Assembly: GCA_944989445.1 (NCBI GenBank)
Contig: CALYLW010000059.1
Coordinates: 1,751,001-1,815,000, forward strand
Length of the DNA: 64,000 nt
Reading direction: 5' to 3'
From: Ampullaceana balthica
Lineage: Eukaryota; Mollusca; Gastropoda; Lymnaeidae
Shown: piece by piece, positions 40,901-52,900 of the stretch
Layout: every line of letters begins with the position of its first letter
Numbering within the stretch: position 1 is the first letter of the stretch
Made by a program: the position numbers and the translations under genes
The notes under the pieces: generated by a model
Seen by the model: the letters and a program-made list of their open reading frames with translations, nothing else
Told to the model about the DNA's origin: nothing
Databases searched by the model: none

Positions 40901-43900
40901 CACACATCCACAGCCAACGAGTAATCAAACTGTCACACCTACATTGCCAACGATTAATCAAACTGTCACACCTCCATCGCCAACGATTAATCAAACTGTC
41001 ATCAAACCTCCATCGCCAACGATTAATCAAACTGTCACACCTCGACCGCCAACAATTATTAAAACTGTCACACCTCGACCGCCAACGATTAATCAAACTG
41101 TCACACCTCCATCACCAACGATTAATCAAACTGTCACACCTCCACCACCAATGGTTAATCAAACTGTCACATCTCCATCGCCAACGATTAATCAAACTGT
41201 CACACCTCCACAGCCAACGAGTAATCAAACTGTCACACCTCCATTGCCAACGATAAATCAAACTGTCACACCTCCATCACCAACGATTAATCAAACTGTC
41301 ATTACACCTCCACTGCCAACGATTAATCAAACTGTCACACCTCCATCACCAACGATTAATCAAAATGTCACACCTCCACCACCAATGATTAATCAAACTG
41401 TCACACCTCCATCGCAAACGATTAATCAAACTGTCACACCTCCATCGCCAAAGATTAATCAAACTGTCACACACCCATCGCCAACGATTAATCAAATTGT
41501 CACACTTCCACCGCCAACGATTAATCAAACTGTCACACCTCCATCACCAACGATTAATCAAACTGTCACATCTCCACCGCCAACGATTAATCAAACCTTC
41601 ACACCTCCATCGCGAACGATTAATCAAACTGTCACACCTCCATCGCCAAAAATTAATCAAACTGTCACACATCCATCGCCAACGATTAATCAAACTGTCA
41701 CACATCCATCGCCAACGATTAATCAAACTGTTACACCCCCATCGCCAACGATTAATCAAACTGTCACACCCATCTCCCCCAACTCAATACAAACTATCAA
41801 CCTGTCACACTCACCACTTCCCACAAACTATCAAACTGTCACACTCCCCACTTCCCACAAACTATAAAACTGTCACACTCCCCACTTCCCACAAACTATC
41901 AAGCTGTCACCATCTCTCTATCACGAACAAAATGTAATACAGTGGTACCTCTAAATACGAATATTTCAAGATAGGAAAGATTCAAGATATGAAAGGCCAC
42001 TGGAAGAATTTTTGTTTCAAGATATGAAAAAAAACACAAATAAGAAAAACCCGTAAAAAACCAAGTTATTGACTATAAATCCTTTATGTACGAGAAGTAA
42101 TTAAAAGAATGTTCATTATAATACGCAGCGCCAGACCATCCAGAAATACAAAATTGCAGTTGTGTCGTAAAACGTGTTTAATATAATGCGCACCGATCAG
42201 GAATATGTTTATAAAAAGAGCTGTCAATAAAATACGCACCTTATTGCGCGACAGAAAGGTTGTTCAATATAATACGCACCGCGACGCTCTATCTCAAAAA
42301 ATAGCATGATACATAGGAATAAATAAAATAATCTAAAAAATTCAAAAATTTAATTACGGTACATGCGATCGATCTGAAATATTTTGATACATTGTTTTTA
42401 TCATCGGTACGAAACTGCCTGCAAAATTTCAGCTCGCTATCTTGCGAGCAAGTGGGTTAAAAATCGATCAAAAGTTTTGGCGACAAGCAAGCAAGGTCCG
42501 CCGCAGACACCACGAGTTAATATAAAGGATTTAAAAAACGCTCAGCTGACACCACTGAAAATAACGGGACGTCATTTAACGTGCCACTAACAAATCTGCT
42601 CCCTTATTTGTCAAGTCCGTCCATATTGGTGTGTCGCAGTGGTGTGTTCGTGCGTGTCATGCATGCAGGTTGCTCTGCATGGGACAGTTTTCAGTCCTCA
42701 TCTGGTTGATGATTGTCTGATCGCTACGCTTAAGTTGCCACGAAGAATCGCTTTTACTCGGTCGCTGCATAAACTGGTACACTCTTCTGGCCGTGTCTCC
42801 GAAAGCCAAGCCCTGGAACCACCACTCTAACAACTCTAATTACTCGGTCGCTGCATAAACTGGTACACTCTTCTGGCCGTGTCTCCGAAAGCCAAGCCCT
42901 GGAACCACCACTCTAACAACTCTAATTACTCGGTCGCTGCATAAACTGGTACACTCTTCTGGCCGTGTCTCCGAAAGCCAAGCCCTGGAACCACCACTCT
43001 AACAACTCTAATTACTCGGTCGCTGCATAAACTGGTACACTCTTCTGGCCGTGTCTCCGAAAGCCAAGCCCTGGAACCACCACTCTAACAACTCTAATTA
43101 CTCGGTCGCTGCATAAACTGGTACACTCTTCTGGCCGTGTCTCCGAAAGCCAAGCCCTGGAACCACCACTCTAACAACTCTAATTACTCGGTCGCTGCAT
43201 AAACTGGTACACTCTTCTGGCCGTGTCTCCGAAAGCCAAGCCCTGGAACCACCACTCTAACAACTCTAATTACTCGGTCGCTGCATAAACTGGTACACTC
43301 TTCTGGCCGTGTCTCCGAAAGCCAAGCCCTGGAACCACCACTCTAACAACTCTAATTACTCGGTCGCTGCATAAACTGGTACACTCTTCTGGCCGTGTCT
43401 CCGAAAGCCAAGCCCTGGAACCACCACTCTAACAACTCTAATTACTCGGTCGCTGCATAAACTGGTACACTCTTCTGGCCGTGTCTCCGAAAGCCAAGCC
43501 CTGGAACCACCACTCTAACAACTCTAATTACTCGGTCGCTGCATAAACTGGTACACTCTTCTGGCCGTGTCTCCGAAAGCCAAGCCCTGGAACCACCACT
43601 CTAACAACTCTAATTACTCGGTCGCTGCATAAACTGGTACACTCTTCTGGTCGTGTCTCCGAAAGCCAAGCCCTGGAACCACCACTCTAACAACTCTAAT
43701 TACTCGGTCGCTGCATAAACTGGTACACTCTTCTGGCCGTGTCTCCGAAAGCCAAGCCCTGGAACCACCACTCGAACAACTCTAATTACTCGGTCGCTGC
43801 ATAAACTGGTACACTCTTCTGGTCGTGTCTCCGAAAGCCAAGCCCTGGAACCACCACTCTAACAACTCTAATTACTCGGTCGCTGCATAAACTGGTACAC

Positions 43901-46900
43901 TCTTCTGGTCGTGTCTCCGAAAGCCAAGCCCTGGAACCACCACTCTAACAACTCTAATTACTCGGTCGCTGCATAAACTGGTACACTCTTCTGGCCGTGT
44001 CTCCGAAAGCCAATCCCTGGAACCACCACTCTAACAACTCTAATTACTCGGTCGCTGCATAAACTGGTACACTCTTCTGGCCGTGTCTCCGAAAGCCAAG
44101 CCCTGGAACCACCACTCTAACAACTCTAATTACTCGGTCGCTGCATAAACTGGTACACTCTTCTGGTCGTGTCTCCGAAAGCCAAGCCCTGGAACCACCA
44201 CTCTAACAACTCTAATTACTCGGTCGCTGCATAAACTGGTACACTCTTCTGGCCGTGTCTCCGAAAGCCAAGCCCTGGAACCACCACTCTAACAACTCTA
44301 ATTACTCGGTCGCTGCATAAACTGGTACACTCTTCTGGCCGTGTCTCCGAAAGCCAAGCCCTGGAACCACCACTCTAACAACTCTAATTACTCGGTCGCT
44401 GCATAAACTGGTACACTCTTCTGGCCGTGTCTCCGAAAGCCAAGCCCTGGAACCACCACTCTAACAACTCTAATTACTCGGTCGCTGCATAAACTGGTAC
44501 ACTCTTCTGGCCGTGTCTCCGAAAGCCAAGCCCTGGAACCACCACTCTAACAACTCTAATTACTCGGTCGCTGCATAAACTGGTACACTCTTCTGGCCGT
44601 GTCTCCGAAAGCCAAGCCCTGGAACCACCACTCTAACAACTCTAATTACTCGGTCGCTGCATAAACTGGTACACTCTTCTGGCCGTGTCTCCGAAAGCCA
44701 AGCCCTGGAACCACCACTCTAACAACTCTAATTACTCGGTCGCTGCATAAACTGGTACACTCTTCTGGCCGTGTCTCCGAAAGCCAAGCCCTGGAACCAC
44801 CACTCTAACAACTCTAATTACTCGGTCGCTGCATAAACTGGTACACTCTTCTGGCCGTGTCTCCGAAAGCCAAGCCCTGGAACCACCACTCTAACAACTC
44901 TAATTACTCGGTCGCTGCATAAACTGGTACACTCTTCTGGCCGTGTCTCCGAAAGCCAAGCCCTGGAACCACCACTCTAACAACTCTAATTACTCGGTCG
45001 CTGCATAAACTGGTACACTCTTCTGGTCGTGTCTCCGAAAGCCAAGCCCTGGAACCACCACTCTAACAACTCTAATTACTCGGTCGCTGCATAAACTGGT
45101 ACACTCTTCTGGCCGTGTCTCCGAAAGCCAAGCCCTGGAACCACCACTCGAACAACTCTAATTACTCGGTCGCTGCATAAACTGGTACACTCTTCTGGTC
45201 GTGTCTCCGAAAGCCAAGCCCTGGAACCACCACTCTAACAACTCTAATTACTCGGTCGCTGCATAAACTGGTACACTCTTCTGGTCGTGTCTCCGAAAGC
45301 CAAGCCCTGGAACCACCACTCTAACAACTCTAATTACTCGGTCGCTGCATAAACTGGTACACTCTTCTGGCCGTGTCTCCGAAAGCCAATCCCTGGAACC
45401 ACCACTCTAACAACTCTAATTACTCGGTCGCTGCATAAACTGGTACACTCTTCTGGCCGTGTCTCCGAAAGCCAAGCCCTGGAACCACCACTCTAACAAC
45501 TCTAATTACTCGGTCGCTGCATAAACTGGTACACTCTTCTGGTCGTGTCTCCGAAAGCCAAGCCCTGGAACCACCACTCTAACAACTCTAATTACTCGGT
45601 CGCTGCATAAACTGGTACACTCTTCTGGCCGTGTCTCCGAAAGCCAATCCCTGGAACCACCACTCTAACAACTCTAATTACTCGGTCGCTGCATAAACTG
45701 GTACAATCTTCTGGCCGTGTCTCCGAAAGCCAAGCCCTGGAACCACCACTCTAACAACTCTAATTACTCGGTCGCTGCATAAACTGGTACACTCTTCTGG
45801 CCGTGTCTCCGAAAGCCAAGCCCTGGAACCACCACTCTAACAACTCTAATTACTCGGTCGCTGCATAAACTGGTACACTCTTCTGGCCGTGTCTCCGAAA
45901 GCCAAGCCCTGGAACCACCACTCTAACAACTCTAATTACTCGGTCGCTGCATAAACTGGTACACTCTTCTGGCCGTGTCTCCGAAAGCCAAGCCCTGGAA
46001 CCACCACTCTAACAACTCTAATTACTCGGTCGCTGCATAAACTGGTACACTCTTCTGGCCGTGTCTCCGAAAGCCAAGCCCTGGAACCACCACTCTAACA
46101 ACTCTAATTACTCGGTCGCTGCATAAACTGGTACACTCTTCTGGCCGTGTCTCCGAAAGCCAAGCCCTGGAACCACCACTCTAACAACTCTAATTACTCG
46201 GTCGCTGCATAAACTGGTACACTCTTCTGGCCGTGTCTCCGAAAGCCAAGCCCTGGAACCACCACTCTAACAACTCTAATTACTCGGTCGCTGCATAAAC
46301 TGGTACACTCTTCTGGCCGTGTCTCCGAAAGCCAAGCCCTGGAACCACCACTCTAACAACTCTAATTACTCGGTCGCTGCATAAACTGGTACACTCTTCT
46401 GGCCGTGTCTCCGAAAGCCAAGCCCTGGAACCACCACTCTAACAACTCTAATTACTCGGTCGCTGCATAAACTGGTACACTCTTCTGGTCGTGTCTCCGA
46501 AAGCCAAGCCCTGGAACCACCACTCTAACAACTCTAATTACTCGGTCGCTGCATAAACTGGTACACTCTTCTGGCCGTGTCTCCGAAAGCCAAGCCCTGG
46601 AACCACCACTCTAACAACTCTAATTACTCGGTCGCTGCATAAACTGGTACACTCTTCTGGCCGTGTCTCCGAAAGCCAAGCCCTGGAACCACCACTCTAA
46701 CAACTCTAATTACTCGGTCGCTGCATAAACTGGTACACTCTTCTGGCCGTGTCTCCGAAAGCCAAGCCCTGGAACCACCACTCTAACAACTCTAATTACT
46801 CGGTCGCTGCATAAACTGGTACACACTTCTGGCCGTGTCTCCGAAAGCCAAGCCCTGGAACCACCACTCTAACAACTCTAATTACTCGGTCGCTGCATAA

Positions 46901-49900
46901 ACTGGTACACTCTTCTGGCCGTGTCTCCGAAAGCCAAGCCCTGGAACCACCACTCTAACAACTCTAATTACTCGGTCGCTGCATAAACTGGTACACTCTT
47001 CTGGCCGTGTCTCCGAAAGCCAAGCCCTGGAACCACCACTCTAACAACTCTAATTACTCGGTCGCTGCATAAACTGGTACACTCTTCTGGCCGTGTCTCC
47101 GAAAGCCAAGCCCTGGAACCACCACTCTAACAACTCTAATTACTCGGTCGCTGCATAAACTGGTACACTCTTCTGGCCGTGTCTCCGAAAGCCAAGCCCT
47201 GGAACCACCACTCTAACAACTCTAATTACTCGGTCGCTGCATAAACTGGTACACTCTTCTGGTCGTGTCTCCGAAAGCCAAGCCCTGGAACCACCACTCT
47301 AACAACTCTAATTACTCGGTCGCTGCATAAACTGGTACACTCTTCTGGTCGTGTCTCCGAAAGCCAAGCCCTGGAACCACCACTCTAACAACTCTAATTA
47401 CTCGGTCGCTGCATAAACTGGTACACTCTTCTGGTCGTGTCTCCGAAAGCCAAGCCCTGGAACCACCACTCTAACAACTCTAATTACTCGGTCGCTGCAT
47501 AAACTGGTACACTCTTCTGGTCGTGTCTCCGAAAGCCAAGCCCTGGAACCACCACTCTAACAACTCTAATTACTCGGTCGCTGCATAAACTGGTACACTC
47601 TTCTGGTCGTGTCTCCGAAAGCCAAGCCCTGGAACCACCACTCTAACAACTCTAATTACTCGGTCGCTGCATAAACTGGTACACTCTTCTGGTCGTGTCT
47701 CCGAAAGCCAAGCCCTGGAACCACCACTCTAACAACTCTAATTACTCGGTCGCTGCATAAACTGGTACACTCTTCTGGTCGTGTCTCCGAAAGCCAAGCC
47801 CTGGAACCACCACTCTAACAACTCTAATTACTCGGTCGCTGCATAAACTGGTACACTCTTCTGGTCGTGTCTCCGAAAGCCAAGCCCTGGAACCACCACT
47901 CTAACAACTCTAATTACTCGGTCGCTGCATAAACTGGTACACTCTTCTGGTCGTGTCTCCGAAAGCCAAGCCCTGGAACCACCACTCGAACAACTCTAAT
48001 AAAAACTCTAATAAAAATGCAGGCCTAGACATAAACCATGGATAAGCGTAGAACGAAATAATCGTCCGTATAGGAAGTGCGCCTGCAACAGATAAGATAT
48101 GAATATAAATTAAATATATTATTTAATCGGTTGCTGTTTAACAACACACTGATACTCAACGCATGAACATCTGTAATAGTGGGAGTGTGTCAATAATAAT
48201 TGTTTACTTGCTGACAAAATAGCAGATATTTCTGGCTTTATATCTGTTGTCACTAAAATCAAGAGTGACATCTTCTTGTTTGCGTATTAAATTTTGAAAA
48301 TGTTTTCAAACAATTGAATGTTGTTTCAAAGAATGAAAGGTGCATGGTCTGATGCAAAAGCTTTGAAATTATTCTTACTGGGGCAAACAAAACCCAGTTG
48401 TTGTTTTTTGAACATGCCCCTAAGGCAGTCATTTGGTTGAGGCTCAATGAACTTCAGCTTGAATAATTCATCCGGGCAACAGGCTAAAATCTGCTTCAAA
48501 TGAGCTTAAAAACTGTCTCGCTTCTTCTGTATTTTTATCAAAGCAGTAAGCGGCCCATGAAACTGCAGCTGGCGTTCCTTAATGATATCGCTTGCGAATG
48601 ATTTGGAGAAAATATCTGTTGCCTCGGCCATGAAGACCTTGAACTGCCGAAAGTGCGTCAATTTGTTTGCTTGTTCTTGTTCCAAGTTTGGATCTGAAGT
48701 CATTTGCGTGAGTGCGTAGATCAGAAAACTGATTTTCCCCTTAAGGCTAAAAAAATTTAAATGACAAGTTATGTCTGCAGCTGAGGCACTTCCATACCCA
48801 CTCTTCATGGGACATTAAGTCGTTCATTATGGAAAAGATATTTAAAAATAAAAATTCGTTTACTCCATATTTTACAATTTCTTAAATTTAGAGTTTCTGC
48901 AGTAAAGGGATAAATACGAAATTAAAAAAACCCTTATATAGGAGACAAAATTTAAAGTATTGATTATTTTCCAACGCGACAAACATTTACAGCCTGAAAC
49001 TGAAAGAATTTCACCCGGTTAAAGCACTGGATGTGGTCATCGATGGCTGGCGTGAAGTCAAGTGACCCGTAAAATGTAAACAATAGCGACTGCTACATAT
49101 AGTTTTATATAGATAAACTACAAATGCATTAATTTAATTATGGTACGTTCGATCGATCTGAAATTTTGATACGATGCATTGTTAGGTGACACGGGTCCAT
49201 GTGCCAAATTTCGGCTCGATGGCTTCACGGGAAGTGGGTCATTTTTTACTTTTGTTTTTCAGCCCGCCCAAGACAGAGAGACAAGATTTCGAAGTTAATG
49301 TAAGGGATTTAATGGAAAAAAACGTAAAAAAACAAGTTTTTCACTATAAAACCTTTATGTACGAGACGTAATTAAAAGAATGTTCATTATAATACGCAGC
49401 GAATGACCATCCAAAAATACAAAATTGTAGTTGTGTCGTAAAACATGTTTAATATAATGCGCACCGATCAGGTATATGTTATAAACAGTGTTGTGAATAA
49501 AATACGCACCTTATTGAGCGACAGAAAGGTTGTTCAATATAATACGCACCGCGACACTCTATCGCAGGGGTGCACAACCTTTGGGCTATTCCCGGCCGCA
49601 TTAAAAAAAATTACTTTTGCGACGGCCGCCAAAAAATTTTCACTGAAAAACGAAACGGTCACTATAAAAAATTTACCTCTGGTAATAGTCAACGCGAGAT
49701 AATAATGATATAATCATAATGTATTGTAGGCAAACACAGTGCTTAATGACAAACAAAATCATTTTCATTGATATTCTCTTATATTTTTACTTTATTGAAC
49801 ATTGTCATGTAAACCTAACATCATGTCACACCAAGTACAGCATGGGTATATTTTTAAGTGGTATTAGTACACTGAGAACACGATAATTGAATAAGTGAGA

Positions 49901-52900
49901 AGCTTCTTCATTAACACTGTCCATCTAACTTAGCAGTCCAGAGTTCTGGAAATTAGGGGCTGCCTTGCTCTTGGATGTTTGCAGAGAGTCGCGCAAAGTC
50001 CGGGCCCTCGCTGGAGATCATCAGTCCTATTCTTAACGCGAACGGTGTCCACCAGACTGTTGGATAATTCATTCGTGAATATGACGCTTCGCACATGTAA
50101 GTGCTTCCAAACAGCACTAGAGTGTTTCTTGCTATTTCGCGAAGCTTGAGATACTCCACAGCTACTTTCCATGTCTCCAGTAGATGTTTTGGTCCTCAAA
50201 TTTCTTATCAAGCTGCGCGTTATTTTTTAGTTCAATCAGTTCCATTTGGACATCCAACGGCGCTCTCTCTGTCCCAACCACATGTGGAAAAGCAACGAGT
50301 CTCATATTTTCTGAAATCTTGTCAAAATCTTGAAAACGTTCTGCGAATTCCAACAACAGCGCTTCGAGGACGCCTGAAAAGGATGTAGCCGGAATTTCAT
50401 TTTTTCTTATTTCATGGCTCTCAATTAGAGAGGTGAGTTGTGGGAAATTATAGAGATTGAGCTGTTGAATATGACTTTGTAGCAGACGACATTTGTCACA
50501 GATATCCTGTGCTCTTCCGTGCATGAGGCAAGCTGTTGTTCCTTTGCCTTGCAGAGACTCGTTGAGGCAGTTGATATAAATTAACAAATCTACAAGGAAG
50601 GCTATAGAGATGTTAAGAAGGCCTGGTTCTGCAGTGGGCAGTCCTTGTTTTTCGTGGCATAAAATTCCAGTATTTATTTTCGTAGCATCAGAACACGGCG
50701 AGATGTTTCTCCCTGAGACAACCAACGGACGCTGGTGTGGTACAGAATATCTTCAGCCGACGAATCATTTTTGTGAAGAATGTTTATGAATTGGCGGTGG
50801 TGAAGAACATTCGCGCGAATGAAAAGGATAATGCGATTCACATCCTTCAGAATTTTATCCAAATCAATAGATTTAGAACACAGCGCATCCTGATGAATAA
50901 TACAGTGCACATTTTTGAGCTGGTCATTACCGTGATCCTTCAACACATAATCGGAAAATCTAGCCACGAAGTCATTTTGCTTACCAACCATGACAGGCGC
51001 GCTGTCTATACAGATGCCTCACAGATTCTTCAGATCAACGTGCGAGTCGAAGCAAGCTTTTTAAACTGCCAAATATGTCTTCTCCTCGAGTTCAAGTAAT
51101 GAGTGTCTGAATGGAGAGCAGATCCTCGCACAATTCAAATGTTGGGGATAGGGAGCGAATGAATATGAGTAGCTGCGCTATTTCAATGTCTATGGGCGCT
51201 AAACACTGCAGCTAACGTTACAGCTGCCAGAGTCGTAATTTGTTTCGCAATAACAAGTGTTTAAGAGTGTTAGTGAATATTCGATATTTCGTTTACAATT
51301 TTAAATAATATATTGCCAAACGGCAAATATTTGACGGCCGCAGGTTATTAAAAATTTAAACAGATTTCCACGGCCGCAGGTTATTATAAATTAAACAGAT
51401 TTCCACGGCCGCACATTTTCGTGCCCACGGGCGCATGCGGCCGTACGGCCGCAGGTTGCGCACCCCTGCACTCTATCTCAAAAAATAACATGATACATAG
51501 GAATAAATAAAATAATTTAAAAAATCAATAATTTAATTACGGTACATGCGATCGATCTGAAATTTTGATACATTGTTTTTATCATCGTTACAAAACTGTC
51601 TGCAAAATGTCAGCTCGCTAGCTTACGAGGAAGTGGGTTAAAAATTGATCAAAAGTTTTGGCGACAAGCAAGCAATCAAGGGTTTAAACAAACAACCAGA
51701 CACCACGAGTTAATATAAAGGATTTTAAGACAAAGTTTTTGACTACAAATCCCAACGCGCACCCTCAAAATAAACTCTTGGGGAAAAAAAAACTGCACCA
51801 ATTTTAACTCGTTTTGAAAGTCGTTCATTATGTAAATGAGATTTAATTTTTCTCCGCCAGTGATTGGCTGTAGGAGTCTGTAGTAGTTTGAGGGACCAAT
51901 CTCTATCGATGACAGGACAGAAACTTGCCTTTTATTATTTAGGAGGATTTGCATGTTAAAGTGCGAACTATTTTTCCACATCAAATATAAATACTTACCT
52001 AAACACTTTTCGTTAAAATTTTCCATTGCACAATTACCAGCACAGTTACCAGTTTCATGGTGACAGGTTCCGTTTTTGCAACCTTTACTGCAAGCTGAAA
52101 AAAAACAACAGATGTTTAATTATTTCTCGTTTAATGGATTTTTTTTAAAAGTGGAATATTTGTTGCTGAAACTAACAAACATACATGGGTGTTTTGATAA
52201 TTTGTACTTATATTTAAATTAGTGCCTAAGTCTAAATGATACACTACTGACAGTCCCACACAAGGGGATGTAACTAAATGATAGACTACTGACAGTCCCG
52301 AGCAATTCCATGACAATTTGCAGAACTCAGTCACCTCTGACCTTCCCAGGCTAATTAGTTTCTATGCCCGGTACACCTGAAGTGCTTTCATCATTTAGAG
52401 ATGTCTCACACAAGGGGATGTAAGTTGTGAGGAGCGTGTAACATTCCACCATCAATCAAGATTTCGCTTTACAGGTTAACGCTACCAAAATAATATTAGA
52501 TTTTTCTTTCTCCAATCTAGAAAGCGAGAAAGTTGTCCCCATCCTCATTTTTTCTAAAATAAATGTGTCTTAAAAATTCACTTGCCAAAGGATCATTTAG
52601 AATACACAATCTTTGTAACATTCTTTTCATTTGACAACATTCTTTTAGTTTTCAAATCTCAAAGTAACAATACTTAAATTTTCTGTATATTTTAGCGTCA
52701 TAGAGTACGTGTATTTCTATCATTTGTTCGTTCTCGCACTTTTTTCTAACTACTCTCTTGCTATATTTTTTAATGTCTTTATTCATGTGTAAAAATTTTT
52801 TATGTAAAATATCTATCTAGTAAAATATTATTTTTTTAAATTGATACTTCTAAAAGATGAACACGTGTAATAATATCTACAAACTGCAGACAGCAAATGG

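Noticed and set aside
38438..41867. Three long plus-strand frames as mucin-like genes
   Set aside because: A 33-bp unit without stops is open in several frames on both strands; there are frame breaks and no gene context. Kept only as a finding.
42755..48000. Regular repeat array that could be mistaken for CRISPR
   Set aside because: Units are contiguous 86-bp monomers with no variable spacers, in an animal intron; it is a satellite.
49445..49702. 85-residue plus-strand frame
   Set aside because: It crosses the border between the core repeat and the hAT terminus, so it is a chance frame.
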